Shown: positions 25,546 through 35,002, counted from the stretch's first letter. The stretch: DNA of 64,000 nt from Paraburkholderia caffeinitolerans (GCF_902859945.1 NZ_CADIKL010000028.1:1-64000); one strand, 5' to 3'. Numbers and translations: made by a program. The notes: generated by a model from the letters alone, not told the origin.

Positions 25546-27082
25546 CATCGGCCCAGTTGCCGGGCTCGGTCTGACGAAACAGGCGCGCGCCCAGATACCA
25601 CGGCGTATCGTCCCGGTCGCGCAGCCAGCGCCAGCAGCCGTCGTGGCGCGAGAGTATCCACACCGGTTTGTTCAGCGCGCCGGCGAGGTGCGCCACCGAC
25701 GTGTCCACGCTAATGACCAGGTCGAGACATTCGATGATCGCTGCCGTGTCGGCGAAGTCGCGCACGTCGTGCATTGGGTCGAAGGGGCGCAGATGGGGTG
25801 GCAAGTCTTCGATTTGAGACTGCGCGGCGTCGCCTTTTTGCAGACTCACGAATTTCACGCCGGTCGAATCTGCGAGACCGAGCAAGGGCAGGAACGCGCG
25901 CGCCAGCACGGAGCGGCGCTTGTCGATCGCATTCGAGCCGCGATCATGGGCGCGCGGGTCGCCCGACCACACGAGACCGACCTTGAATCCGTGCGCGGGC
26001 AATCGCGCGCGCCACGCGCGCGTCAGATCGGCGGGCGCGCGCAGGTAGGGCGTGCGCGCCGGGATCGTGTCGAGTGTCGTGCCGCAATGCATCGGCAGAC
26101 TCAGCATCAGGCACCAGTAGTCGTGGCCGGGAATCGTGGTTTTGCCGTCGAGCGGATAGATCGCGTCCACGCCTTCCAGGCTTGCGAACAGCCGCACGAG
26201 CGCGGGCGGGCAGGCAACGCCCAGGTGCGCGACGCCGCGTGCCTTCATCAAGGGCAAATAGCGGCAGAATTGCAGCAGGTCGCCGTAACCCTGTTCGGGC
26301 CAGACGAGCAGCGACTTGCCTTGCAACGGCTCGCCGCGCCATTTCGGATAGGGCACCGGCGGCAGCGTTCCGACCGCCGCGCCTGTGGACTCGTCAGTGC
26401 GCGATTCGTAGAGGCGCCAGCCTTCCTCGAAGGCGCCGAGCCGGAGCAGCACCATCGCGAGATTTCCGCTTGCCGTCGGGTAATCGGGCCGCAGCGCGAG
26501 CGCCTGACGATAGGCCGCAATGGCTTCGCGCGCGCGGCCCTGCCGATTCAGTGCATTGCCGAGGTTGTTGTGCATTTCCGGCGCGCTTGCATCGATGGCG
26601 AGGGCGTGCCGGAACGCAGCTTCCGCGTCCTTGGGCCTGCCGAGGTCGAGCAGGAGCAGGCCGAGATTGTTCTGTGCGAGGGGGTGGTCGGGCTGAACGC
26701 GGAGAATCTCGCGATATTGGGCTTCGGCATCGGCGGGGCGCCGCGTTTGCCACAGCAGCACCGCGAGGTTAATGCGCGCCGATACGTAGTTGGGCGCGAC
26801 GGCCAGTGCGCGTCGAAAGCTTGCCTCGGCTTCCGGCTCGCGCTGCTGTGTGCGCAATACGAGGCCGAGATGGTTCAGCGCAGGCAAACAGTCTGGATCG
26901 ATCGACAGCGCCAGTTCGAAGGCGTGCTGCGCTTGCAGCCATTGCTTGCGGCTATAAAACCCGTAGCCGAGATTGTTGAGCGCTTCCAGCCGTTCGGCTG
27001 GGTGACGATGCGCCAACGCCTCGTCGAAAGGTCCCGATGAATAAAGCGACTGAGACGTCAGCCAGGATTCGGCATTCGACAT
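25499..27082 (-). CDS. TPR-repeat protein with GT9-like C-terminal domain
   Basis: This 527-residue protein has two parts. Residues from about 28 to 240 are tandem TPR units, seen as repeats of the type ALNNLGYGFY, ALNHLGLVL, ARINLAVLLW, AQNNLGLLLLD and MHNNLGNALN. From about 250 on it resembles a glycosyltransferase family 9/heptosyltransferase fold, with WPEQGYGDLLQF, GLVWSGDP and the late DLVISVDTSVAHLAGALNKPVW block. Such fusions are often annotated as glycosyltransferases of protein or polysaccharide modification; the acceptor is unknown. GGTGAAG precedes the ATG. Confidence 0.85.
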   Translation of the reverse strand: MSNAESWLTSQSLYSSGPFDEALAHRHPAERLEALNNLGYGFYSRKQWLQAQHAFELALSIDPDCLPALNHLGLVLRTQQREPEAEASFRRALAVAPNYVSARINLAVLLWQTRRPADAEAQYREILRVQPDHPLAQNNLGLLLLDLGRPKDAEAAFRHALAIDASAPEMHNNLGNALNRQGRAREAIAAYRQALALRPDYPTASGNLAMVLLRLGAFEEGWRLYESRTDESTGAAVGTLPPVPYPKWRGEPLQGKSLLVWPEQGYGDLLQFCRYLPLMKARGVAHLGVACPPALVRLFASLEGVDAIYPLDGKTTIPGHDYWCLMLSLPMHCGTTLDTIPARTPYLRAPADLTRAWRARLPAHGFKVGLVWSGDPRAHDRGSNAIDKRRSVLARAFLPLLGLADSTGVKFVSLQKGDAAQSQIEDLPPHLRPFDPMHDVRDFADTAAIIECLDLVISVDTSVAHLAGALNKPVWILSRHDGCWRWLRDRDDTPWYLGARLFRQTEPGNWADVIDRVGQALVDLRKL

Positions 27083-27191
27083 GCTTCACCTATGTCTGGA
27101 GATTGCTCATCCTCCTACGCTTTTTTCGGACCTTGAACGGGATAATTCCTAAAAGCACCTTTCCCCGTGGATCTCGGCTACCCAATATACG

Positions 27192-27230
27192 ACTGCGCCG
27201 CTGCCCGTTTTATCGGAACAGCGGCGCAGT
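27192..27230. terminator. Strong hairpin between mmsA and the TPR gene
   Basis: ACTGCGCCGCTG and CAGCGGCGCAGT form a perfect 12-base stem with a 15-base loop, followed on the plus strand by ATTTTTA. It lies 33 bases past the end of mmsA, which is on the minus strand. The T-run is on the plus strand, so on the mmsA side it is a hairpin without a strong U tract. Confidence 0.6.
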
Positions 27231-27262
27231 ATTTTTACTTCACGATTACTTCGATATACGAA

Positions 27263-28774
27263 TTACTTGGCCACGGGCATGGTGAATTCCGCGCCCTTCT
27301 CGGTGCTTTCGGGCCAGCGCTGCATGATCGACTTCTGCTTCGTGTAGAAGCGCACGCCTTCTTCGCCGTAGGCATGCATGTCGCCGAACAGGCTGCGCTT
27401 CCAGCCGCCAAAGCCGTGCCATGCCATCGGCACCGGAATTGGCACGTTGATGCCCACCATGCCCACTTCGATCTGGCGGCCGAACTCGCGCGCCACGTTG
27501 CCGTCGCGCGTGAAGCAGGCCACGCCGTTGCCGAACTCGTGGTCGTTGATCAGTTGCACGGCTTCGGCGAAGTCCTTCACGCGCACGCAGGCCAGCACCG
27601 GGCCGAAGATCTCTTCCTTGTAGATGCGCATTTCGGGCGTGACGTGGTCGAACAGCGTGCCGCCAGTGAAGAAGCCATTCTCATGGCCCGCCACCTTGTG
27701 GCCGCGGCCGTCCACCACGAGCGTCGCGCCTTCTTCCACGCCGTTCGCGATGCAGCCTTCGATGCGCTCCAGCGCCTGGCGCGTGACGATCGGGCCCATT
27801 TCGGCATCGGCTTCCATGCCGTTCTTGATCACGAGGTTCTTCGCGCGCTCGGCAAGGCGCGGCACGATCTTGTCGGCCACGTCGCCCACCAGCACCGCGA
27901 CCGAGATCGCCATGCAGCGCTCGCCCGCCGAGCCGTAGCCGGCGCCGATCAGCGCGTCCACGGTCTGGTCGATGTCGGCGTCGGGCATCACGACCATGTG
28001 GTTCTTCGCGCCGCCGAGCGCCTGCACGCGCTTGCCGTGCTTCGCACCGGTTTCGTAGATATAGCTGGCGATGGGCGTGGAGCCGACGAAGCTCACGGCC
28101 TTCACGTCGCGGTGCTCGAGCAGCGCGTCCACGACGACCTTGTCGCCCTGCACGACGTTGAACACGCCGTCGGGCAGGCCGGCTTCCTTGAGCAGGCGCG
28201 CCATCAGCAGCGACGCCGAGGGATCGCGCTCGCTCGGCTTGAGCACGAACGTGCAGCCCGCGGCCAGCGCGACCGGGAACATCCAGCACGGCACCATGCA
28301 CGGGAAGTTGAACGGCGTGATGCCGGCCACCACGCCCAGCGGCTGGCGCACGGTCCAGTTGTCCATGCCCGTGGAAACCTGCTCGGTGTAGTCGCCCTTG
28401 AGCAGTTGCGGAATGCCGCAGGCGAATTCGATGATGTCGATACCGCGCGAGACTTCGCCTTGCGCGTCGGCGAACACCTTGCCGTGTTCGGCGGTGATGA
28501 TGGCGGCCAGTTCGTCCTTGTGGCGATTCATCAGCTCGAGAAAGCGCAGCATGACACGTGCGCGGCGAATCGGCGGCGTGTCGCGCCAGGCCGGGAAAGC
28601 GGCTTTCGCGCTGGCCACGGCGGCGTCAATGTCGGCCGCTTCGCCCAGCACCAGACGGCGCGCCACCGCGCCCGTGGCGGGATTGAACACCGGCTGGCTA
28701 CGGTCGCCCGTGCCGCGCTCGCTTTTGCCGCCAATGAAGTGGACTACGTCCGCGCTATCGGTATAGGCCTGCAT
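27263..28774 (-). CDS. mmsA: CoA-acylating methylmalonate/malonate-semialdehyde dehydrogenase
   Basis: This 503-residue aldehyde dehydrogenase of the MmsA type converts methylmalonate- or malonate-semialdehyde plus CoA and NAD to propionyl- or acetyl-CoA and CO2. The catalytic Cys287 is in GYGSAGERCMAIS, a highly specific MmsA motif. GITPFNFPCMVPCWMFP near 151-167 and GGAKNHMVV near 254-262 are also typical. Its length equals the family norm. It stands without valine-degradation neighbours. A role in beta-alanine breakdown (a product of some polyamine catabolism) would fit the puu genes downstream, but this is inference. Confidence 0.95.
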   Translation of the reverse strand: MQAYTDSADVVHFIGGKSERGTGDRSQPVFNPATGAVARRLVLGEAADIDAAVASAKAAFPAWRDTPPIRRARVMLRFLELMNRHKDELAAIITAEHGKVFADAQGEVSRGIDIIEFACGIPQLLKGDYTEQVSTGMDNWTVRQPLGVVAGITPFNFPCMVPCWMFPVALAAGCTFVLKPSERDPSASLLMARLLKEAGLPDGVFNVVQGDKVVVDALLEHRDVKAVSFVGSTPIASYIYETGAKHGKRVQALGGAKNHMVVMPDADIDQTVDALIGAGYGSAGERCMAISVAVLVGDVADKIVPRLAERAKNLVIKNGMEADAEMGPIVTRQALERIEGCIANGVEEGATLVVDGRGHKVAGHENGFFTGGTLFDHVTPEMRIYKEEIFGPVLACVRVKDFAEAVQLINDHEFGNGVACFTRDGNVAREFGRQIEVGMVGINVPIPVPMAWHGFGGWKRSLFGDMHAYGEEGVRFYTKQKSIMQRWPESTEKGAEFTMPVAK

Positions 28775-29077
28775 GTCTTCTCCTTCTCTTCGCCAGGTGG
28801 GTTGATGGAGGCCAGTGTACGGAGGCGCTGGCGCGCTGCAAAGGCGCGCGCGCTGAATTGATTGTTTTTATCAGCGAACAATTAGCGTGATCTGTTCAGG
28901 GAAGTTGATTCTAGAAATATGAAGTGTCAGCTGCAATTAAGAAGTGTCACGCTTGTACCACCATGTGAAATTCTGAAAGGAGTTCGGTCGCCACGATGCC
29001 AGAACGAAAGGACGCGCAGGATTGGAATTAAAGGCGGGTCATAAAGTCAGGATGTCTGATGAAATAAGGGCGCCTGC
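28775..29077. promoter_or_regulatory. mmsA upstream region with inverted and direct repeats
   Basis: There is no gene in this AT-rich gap. It contains ATTGTT (28861-28866) and AACAAT (28877-28882), an inverted repeat with a 10-base centre about 90 bases upstream of mmsA. It also holds two copies of GAAGTGTCA (28921-28929 and 28941-28949) exactly 20 bases apart, on one face of the helix. These look like operator elements or a worn mobile-element end; no regulator is assigned. Confidence 0.4.
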
Positions 29078-29983
29078 CTAGCCCGGCAGCGCCTTGCTCT
29101 TCAGACACTCGATGAAATACTCCGCCTCGCCGCTCAGGACGAGGTCCTTGCGATAAATGACGCTGAGTTCGAGCCGGGGCAGTACCCAATCTGGCGCGAT
29201 GCGCTCCAGCGTGCCACGCGCGATTTCCTCTTCGAGCTGAAAATCCGGCCAGACGCTCACCACGCCCGCCTCGCTGGCGAGTTCCGAATAGAGCCGCCGC
29301 GCGGTGCAGACGGTGATGCGCGACGGCAGCGCCAGATTCGCTCCGGCGCCGGCCCGCGCGGTCAATGAGGCCCAGAACGCCGGCATGCTCTTGCGTGTGT
29401 AGTTGTAGAGCCAATGCGCTTCGCGCAAGCGCGCGAGCCGCGTTTCGCCGGCCAGCGGGTCGCCGCGCCTGAGCGCGAGCGACTGCGTCACGCTGCCCAG
29501 CGGGACGACGCGGAATTCGGCGCCCGCGTCTCCCGGGGCCGTAAAGCCGATACACATGTCGAACGAGCCGTCGCGCAGGCCATCGATGAGCCGGGTCGTC
29601 TGGTACTCGAGCACGTCGAGCGGCACGCCAGGCAAGCGCACGCGGAACGCGTGGATGGCATCCGGCACGACAATCGTGGCGGCCAGCAGTGACACGCCGA
29701 TCCGGATCGTCAGCACCGACGATGTCTTCATCTCCTCCAGTTCCTGCTCTGCGCGCTCAATCTCGCCAACCACGGTGCGCGCGCGCCGCAGCAGCGCTTC
29801 GCCATAAGGTGTCAGACGAATGCCCGAGCCGCTGCGCACGAGCAGTTGGACGCCGAGGCGCGCCTCCAATTCCTTGATGCTCTTGGTCACGGCGGGTTGG
29901 GACAGGCACAGCGCATCGGCGGCGGCCATCAGCGTGCCGTGCTCGGCAATGGCCACAAGGGTACGCAGTTGGGTGGTTTTCAT
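29078..29983 (-). CDS. LysR-family transcriptional regulator
   Basis: This 301-residue regulator has an N-terminal winged helix-turn-helix (MKTTQLRTLVAIAEHGTLM start, then LCLSQPAVTKSIKELEARLG as the recognition helix) and a periplasmic-binding-type effector domain from about residue 90. It is divergent from the M20 amidohydrolase gene at 30135, which is the likely target. The open frame continues upstream into the intergenic region, but the Met used here matches the family start. Confidence 0.93.
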   Translation of the reverse strand: MKTTQLRTLVAIAEHGTLMAAADALCLSQPAVTKSIKELEARLGVQLLVRSGSGIRLTPYGEALLRRARTVVGEIERAEQELEEMKTSSVLTIRIGVSLLAATIVVPDAIHAFRVRLPGVPLDVLEYQTTRLIDGLRDGSFDMCIGFTAPGDAGAEFRVVPLGSVTQSLALRRGDPLAGETRLARLREAHWLYNYTRKSMPAFWASLTARAGAGANLALPSRITVCTARRLYSELASEAGVVSVWPDFQLEEEIARGTLERIAPDWVLPRLELSVIYRKDLVLSGEAEYFIECLKSKALPG

Positions 29984-30010
29984 CGCTTTCGTGGCCCATA
30001 AGCCCAAGCT

Positions 30011-30018
30011 ATGTACAT
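30011..30018. promoter_or_regulatory. Palindrome ATGTACAT upstream of the M20 gene promoter
   Basis: An 8-base perfect palindrome lies 13 bases before the -35 hexamer, between the divergent LysR and M20 genes, a normal place for a LysR activator site. Confidence 0.35.
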
Positions 30019-30031
30019 AAAAAACTGGAAA

Positions 30032-30061
30032 TTGACCGGTCGCGGCGCTGGCTAGTATAGC
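30032..30061 (+). promoter_or_regulatory. Putative sigma70 promoter of the M20 amidohydrolase gene
   Basis: TTGACC (30032-30037) and TATAGC (30056-30061) are separated by 18 bases, about 74 bases upstream of the GTG start. This is one of the better -35/-10 matches in the window. Confidence 0.45.
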
Positions 30062-30134
30062 CACTTCGCGTTCCGCAGGCGGGCGCGGCCAGAGGCACGG
30101 AATACACCGATAGCACCGAATACAGGGAGGGAAG

Positions 30135-31298
30135 GTGGGACTGGACTTGATCGATGCAGATATCGACGAGCTCGTCGCGTTGCGGCGGGACATACACGCA
30201 AACCCGGAGACGGCGTTCGACGAGATGCGCACGAGCGAACTCGTTGCGGCGAAACTGCGTGCCTGGGAGATTGAAACATATACGGGCGTGGGCAAGACAG
30301 GCGTGGTGGGCGTAATTCGCGGCACGCTCAGCGCGCCAGGCAACACCCGCACGATCGCGCTGCGCGCCGACATGGATGCACTGCCCATGAGCGAGGAAGG
30401 GCGTCCGTTGCACCGTTCCACGCGACAAGGCGTATTTCACGGCTGCGGTCATGACGGCCACACGGCCATGCTGCTTGGCGCGGCGCGCCATTTCAGCCGC
30501 CATCGCAACTTTGCCGGCACGCTGGTGTTGATCTTCCAGCCCGCGGAGGAGACGGGCGGCGGCGCGCTCGCCATGCTTGACGACGGTCTCGAGGAGCGCT
30601 TCGCCTACGATGAAATCTATGCGATGCACAACGCGCCACATTTCGCACCGGGCACATTCGGCGTGCGCGATGGCGCAATGCTCGCGTCTTGCGACGAGTT
30701 CGAGATCGAGGTGACTGGGGTCGGCGGTCATGGGTCCTCGCCGGAAAAGACGAAGGATCCAGTGGCCGCCTCCGCGCAGCTCATTTGCGCCCTGCAGACG
30801 GTCGTGAGCCGCGCAATCGATCCGGCAGCGGTGGCGGTGCTCAGCGTCGGCAGTATTCATGCGGGTAGCGCGTCGAACGTGATTCCTTCGCATGCCAAAA
30901 TGACGGGCACCGTGCGAACCTTCGACGAACACGTGCGTTCGCGCATGAAGGCCCGCATCGAGACGATCTGCGAGGGCGTCGCGCTTGCGACCGAATGCGA
31001 GATCACGGTGCGCTTCTACGGCAGCTCGCCGGCGACGATCAACCATCGCGCGCAGGCCGAGGCCGCTGCGGCCGCTGCGGTCGAGGTATTCGGCTTGGAG
31101 AACGTCCTGCGCGAGTTCGCGCCGCTCAACGGCTCCGAGGACTTCTCCGAATTCCTGCTGCGCCGCCCCGGCGCTTACGTGCTGCTCGGCCAGGGCGGCG
31201 TGTATTGCCACCATCCCGAGTTCGACTTCAACGATGAAGTGTTGCCACTCGGCGTGCGCTTCTTCGTGACGCTGGCGCTCGCGCGCCTGAACGCGTAA
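30135..31298 (+). CDS. M20-family amidohydrolase (hippurate hydrolase/aminoacylase-like)
   Basis: This 387-residue metallo-amidohydrolase of the M20D group removes acyl groups from N-acyl amino acids or related amides. The metal ligand region is seen as ALRADMDALPM and HGCGHDGHTAMLLG, the proton-shuttling Glu in FQPAEETGGGA, then MHNAPHFAPG and the dimerisation-domain GVGGHGSSPEKTKDP. A C-terminal NGSEDFSEFLLR block supplies another ligand. The start is GTG with GGGAGGGAAG directly upstream. It is divergent from a LysR regulator and followed by a solute-binding protein gene. The acyl substrate is unknown. Confidence 0.92.
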   Translation: MGLDLIDADIDELVALRRDIHANPETAFDEMRTSELVAAKLRAWEIETYTGVGKTGVVGVIRGTLSAPGNTRTIALRADMDALPMSEEGRPLHRSTRQGVFHGCGHDGHTAMLLGAARHFSRHRNFAGTLVLIFQPAEETGGGALAMLDDGLEERFAYDEIYAMHNAPHFAPGTFGVRDGAMLASCDEFEIEVTGVGGHGSSPEKTKDPVAASAQLICALQTVVSRAIDPAAVAVLSVGSIHAGSASNVIPSHAKMTGTVRTFDEHVRSRMKARIETICEGVALATECEITVRFYGSSPATINHRAQAEAAAAAAVEVFGLENVLREFAPLNGSEDFSEFLLRRPGAYVLLGQGGVYCHHPEFDFNDEVLPLGVRFFVTLALARLNA

Positions 31299-31366
31299 CG
31301 CTTCACGCTTGCGCGTCTTGAACAGATTTATCAAAACAGATTGACCAATCCAGTCAAGAGACACTG

Positions 31367-32155
31367 ATGAAACCTCAATTGTTGCCGATGCTCGGCGCAG
31401 CACTCGCCGCTGCCGCCTCGTTCGCCTTCGCGCAATCCGCGCAGGCCGAGACCTTGCGCTTCGGTACTGACCCGACGTATCCGCCGTACGAGTACAAGCT
31501 GCCGAGCGGCCAACTCGCCGGCCTCGACATCGAGATCGGCAATGCCCTGTGCGCCGCCGCCCACATGAAATGCGAATGGGTGGAGGGCAGCTTCGACGGT
31601 CTGATCGCCGGCCTGCAATCGCGCAAGTTCGACGCCATCAACTCGTCGCTCGCAGCGACCGCGGCGCGACGGGCCGTGATGGACTTCACCACGCCAATCT
31701 ATCCGGCGGACATTCGTTTGCTTGCGCCGAAAGCCGCTCATCTGCTGCCCAATGCGGCCTCGCTCGCCGGCAAGCGCATCGGCGTGCTGCAGGGCTCGAC
31801 CCAGGAGGCCTTTGCGAAGCGCAACTGGGCCACGCACGGTGTCACGGTCATTGAGTACCCGGACCAGAACAGCGTCTATGCCGACCTCGTGAACGGGCGG
31901 CTCGACGGTACGCTGCTCGTTGGCGCCGCGGCTAAACTAGGATTCCTTACGAAGCCTGAGGGCAATAGCTTCGAGTTGGCGGGCCCGCAGATCGTCGATC
32001 CCGCGATGCTTTCCGCGAGCAGTGTGATCGGCGTGCGCAAGAACGATCCGAAGACGCTGCAGGCGCTCGACGCAGCGATCGCGCAGCTCAAGCAGGACGG
32101 TACGATCGGCCGTCTGACGCACAAGTATCTGGATGCCACCACGGTAGCGAAATAA
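31367..32155 (+). CDS. ABC transporter periplasmic amino acid-binding protein
   Basis: This 262-residue family 3 solute-binding protein has a signal peptide at residues 1-27 (core LGAALAAAASFAFA, ending in AQA before ET). The mature part begins LRFGTDPTYPPYEYKL and has GQLAGLDIEIGNALC and the cationic-amino-acid-type SFDGLIAGLQSRKFDAI. This resembles lysine/arginine/ornithine-binding proteins. No permease or ATPase gene is adjacent, so it must share membrane components encoded elsewhere. It lies between the M20 gene and the puu genes, suggesting import of a basic amino acid or polyamine-like compound. Confidence 0.88.
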   Translation: MKPQLLPMLGAALAAAASFAFAQSAQAETLRFGTDPTYPPYEYKLPSGQLAGLDIEIGNALCAAAHMKCEWVEGSFDGLIAGLQSRKFDAINSSLAATAARRAVMDFTTPIYPADIRLLAPKAAHLLPNAASLAGKRIGVLQGSTQEAFAKRNWATHGVTVIEYPDQNSVYADLVNGRLDGTLLVGAAAKLGFLTKPEGNSFELAGPQIVDPAMLSASSVIGVRKNDPKTLQALDAAIAQLKQDGTIGRLTHKYLDATTVAK

Positions 32156-32289
32156 GCGCCGCACCCGCCAGGAACGCGCTAGCCAGCGTTTCTCCGGTGG
32201 TCGGCTGGATCGATGCGCTTCCGCTCACCTTCCTCTGATTGAGCCGGCTACGCAGGCGCAGGTAGCGGAGTCGTCCATCACATCGGAGC

Positions 32290-33603
32290 CTAGCGAAGCC
32301 GCTCGAGCATCTGGTAGTACCACATGCCTGCGGCCAGCAGCGGATTGCCGATGACGTCGCCCATGGGAACGCGGATGTGGCGACAAGCCGCGAACGTATC
32401 GAAACGCCCGAGCGTTCCCGTGATGGCTTGCGCCATGATCTCGCCCATGATGTGACTGGTCGCTACACCGTGCCCGGAGTAGCCCTGGCAATACCACACG
32501 TTGGGCGAGAGCTTGCCGAGTTGGGGAATGCGATTGACGACGATGCCCATCGCACAGGTCCACCGATAGTCGATTCGCACGCCTTTCAGGCGTGCGAACG
32601 TGCGCTCGATATACGGCAGCAGTTCTTGTGCGACATCGCGCGACGTTTGCCCGGAATAGTTCGCGCCGCCGCCGAAGAGCAGGCGGCCGTCGGCCGTCAT
32701 CCGGTAGTAGTCGAGCACGAAGCGGCAATCGTACACGGCGAGGTCGTGCGGATTGATCTGCCGCGCGAGGTCGCCGAGCGGCTCGGTCGCGACGATGCCG
32801 CCCATCGCGGGAAAGATCTTGCCCTTGAGTTGCCCGGGTTCGAGCTTGTGATACACGTCGCCGGCGAGCAAGATCTGCTGCGCGTTGATCCGGCCGCGCG
32901 AGGTCACGACGGCCGGCCTGGCTCCGTGCACGATGTCGAGCACCGGCGAATGCTCGAAGATCAGCGCGCCCATGCGCTCGGCCGCGCGCGCTTCGCCGAT
33001 GCAAAGATTGAGCGGATGCACGTGCATATTGCGCGTATTCTTCAGCGCCCCGAGGTAGAGGTCGGTGTCGAGATGCGCCTTCACGCCGTCGCGATCGAGC
33101 AGCTCGACCCATGCCCCCATGCCGCGCCGCTGCGCTTCCTCGAGGCTTGCTTCGAGCTCGCGCAGATGCGATGGCTTCATCGCCGCATGCAGATGGCCAT
33201 GCTTCAGATCGCAGGCAATGCCATAGCGCTCGACGCGCGACTCGATGATCTCGTGCCCGCGCCAGCGCAGCCACCAGATGAAGTCGTCGACATCGCTGCC
33301 GAGCGTCGCGCGCATCTGCTTGCGCATCGCGTGGTCGCCGGACAGGCTGCCCGTGATCTGGCCGCCGTTGCGGCCGCTCGCGCCCCAGCCGATCTTGTTG
33401 GCCTCGACGATCGCGACTTTCAGGCCGCGCTCGGCCAGCTCGACGGCGCTCGCGACGCCCGTGAACCCGCCGCCGATGATGGCGACATCGACATGATGCT
33501 CGCCTTCGAGCGTCGGGTAGTCGGTCTCGCGATCGATCGTCGCGGTGTAGTAGGAGGGGCTGCGCTCCGGGGCGGCAGCCAGAAGGGGAAGTGCGGCGTT
33601 CAT
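32290..33603 (-). CDS. puuB: Gamma-glutamylputrescine oxidase-like FAD oxidoreductase (PuuB)
   Basis: This DAO-family flavoprotein of 437 residues oxidises the free amine of gamma-glutamylputrescine to the aldehyde. The dinucleotide fold is VAIIGGGFTGVASAVELAERG (about 42-62), with WGASGRNGGQITG following, as in PuuB-type amine oxidases, and a late GYSGHGVATSH block. It sits 28 bases downstream of puuA on the same strand, the normal pairing of the gamma-glutamylation pathway. The ATG at 33603 has GGAG upstream, and an upstream extension is discounted. The start region lacks a signal peptide, so the enzyme is cytoplasmic. Confidence 0.9.
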   Translation of the reverse strand: MNAALPLLAAAPERSPSYYTATIDRETDYPTLEGEHHVDVAIIGGGFTGVASAVELAERGLKVAIVEANKIGWGASGRNGGQITGSLSGDHAMRKQMRATLGSDVDDFIWWLRWRGHEIIESRVERYGIACDLKHGHLHAAMKPSHLRELEASLEEAQRRGMGAWVELLDRDGVKAHLDTDLYLGALKNTRNMHVHPLNLCIGEARAAERMGALIFEHSPVLDIVHGARPAVVTSRGRINAQQILLAGDVYHKLEPGQLKGKIFPAMGGIVATEPLGDLARQINPHDLAVYDCRFVLDYYRMTADGRLLFGGGANYSGQTSRDVAQELLPYIERTFARLKGVRIDYRWTCAMGIVVNRIPQLGKLSPNVWYCQGYSGHGVATSHIMGEIMAQAITGTLGRFDTFAACRHIRVPMGDVIGNPLLAAGMWYYQMLERLR

Positions 33604-33631
33604 GAGAGGCTCCGTTGAATGTCGATGACGA

Positions 33632-35002
33632 TCAGGCCTGGTGCAGATACCAGCGCCAGTCTTGCTCACCGACTTCACCCATGAACTGCCGGTACTCGGC
33701 GCGCTTGATCGCGAGAAATACCTTCAGGAATGCCGCGCCGAACACATCTCTTGCCCATGACGACTTTTCGAGCGCGTCGAGCGCGCTGAGCCAGTCGGTC
33801 GGCAGCAGCGTATCGGCTTGCGCATAGCCGTTGCCCTCGACAGGCGCGCCCGGGTCGAGCTTTTCACGTACGCCATAGTGCGAAGCCGCGAGAATCGCCG
33901 CGGCGGCCAGATAGGGATTCGCATCCGCGCCGCACACGCGGTGCTCGACGTGACGGCTCGGCGCGGGACCGCCGGGCACGCGCAGGCTCACCGTGCGGTT
34001 GTCGACGCCCCAGGTCGGCGTGAACGGCGCATAGCTGTTCGCCTGAAAACGCCGGTACGAGTTCGCGTTCGGGCAGAACATCAGCATCGAATCGAGCAGG
34101 CCGTGCAGCATGCCGCCGACCGCGTGCCGCAGCATCGGCGTGCCCGCCTTGTCTTCGGACGCGAACAGGTTCTCGCCGGCCTTGTTCGCAAGGCTCACGT
34201 GCATGTGCATGCCCGATCCGGCAATCTCCGCGAACGGCTTCGCCATGAAGCACGCGTTCATGCCGTGCGCGTTGGCCACGCCCTTGACGATGCGTTTGTA
34301 GCGCACGGCATGGTCCATCGCTTCGAGCGCGGGGCCGTGTTCGAGCGTGATTTCGACCTGGCCCGGCGCGTACTCGGAGATCGCGGTGCGCACGGGTATG
34401 CGCTGTTCGCGGCAAGCATCGTAGAGATCCTTCAGGAACGGCTCGATCTGCTCGAGCTCGCGCAGGCCGTAGACCTGGGTTGCGCGCGGGCGCCCGCCGT
34501 CGGTATCGCGCGCGGGCTGCGGACGGCCTTGCGCATCGGGCCGGGCGTCGAGCAGGTAGAACTCGAGTTCGCACGCCATCACGGGATACAGGCCGTCCGC
34601 TTCGAGGCGCTCGACGATGCGCGCGAGCAACTGGCGCGGATCGGCGACGCCCGCGGGCAAGCCTTCTTCGGGATGCATCTGTACCTGAACGGCGGCGGTG
34701 GGCATCTTGCGCCACGGCAGCCGCACGAGGCTGCCCGGCAACGGATAGGCCCGGCAATCGATATCGCCGACGTCCCAGACGAGGCCGCTATCCTCGGTAT
34801 CGTCGCCGTTGATCGTCAGATTCATGATTGCGCTCGGCAGCGGACGGCCGCTGCGATACACGGCGAGCAGCTCTTCGCGATGCAGCAGCTTGCCGCGCGG
34901 CACGCCAGCGGCGTCGACGATAAAGAGTTCGAACAAATCGATATCGGGATGCTGTTCGAGAAACGTGATGGCTTCCTGTTCGCGGGCGAATGTCGTGGGC
35001 AT
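33632..35002 (-). CDS. puuA: Gamma-glutamylputrescine synthetase (glutamine synthetase family, PuuA)
   Basis: This glutamine-synthetase-like ligase of 456 residues joins glutamate to an amine such as putrescine using ATP. Family features in order are ELEFYLLD (metal Glu), GQVEITLEH, the GSGMHMHVSL block with the catalytic His, and NSYRRFQ with the substrate Arg. The final part, including ADANPYLAAAAILA, is typical of PuuA-type enzymes. It is co-transcribed with puuB. The ATG at 35002 is preferred over one nine codons upstream because it matches the family N-terminus. Several paralogues exist in Burkholderiales, so an amine other than putrescine is possible. Confidence 0.9.
   Translation of the reverse strand: MPTTFAREQEAITFLEQHPDIDLFELFIVDAAGVPRGKLLHREELLAVYRSGRPLPSAIMNLTINGDDTEDSGLVWDVGDIDCRAYPLPGSLVRLPWRKMPTAAVQVQMHPEEGLPAGVADPRQLLARIVERLEADGLYPVMACELEFYLLDARPDAQGRPQPARDTDGGRPRATQVYGLRELEQIEPFLKDLYDACREQRIPVRTAISEYAPGQVEITLEHGPALEAMDHAVRYKRIVKGVANAHGMNACFMAKPFAEIAGSGMHMHVSLANKAGENLFASEDKAGTPMLRHAVGGMLHGLLDSMLMFCPNANSYRRFQANSYAPFTPTWGVDNRTVSLRVPGGPAPSRHVEHRVCGADANPYLAAAAILAASHYGVREKLDPGAPVEGNGYAQADTLLPTDWLSALDALEKSSWARDVFGAAFLKVFLAIKRAEYRQFMGEVGEQDWRWYLHQA

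Noticed and set aside
27167..28861. 564-codon plus-strand open frame
   Set aside because: It is antisense to mmsA, which has an exact family motif around the catalytic cysteine.
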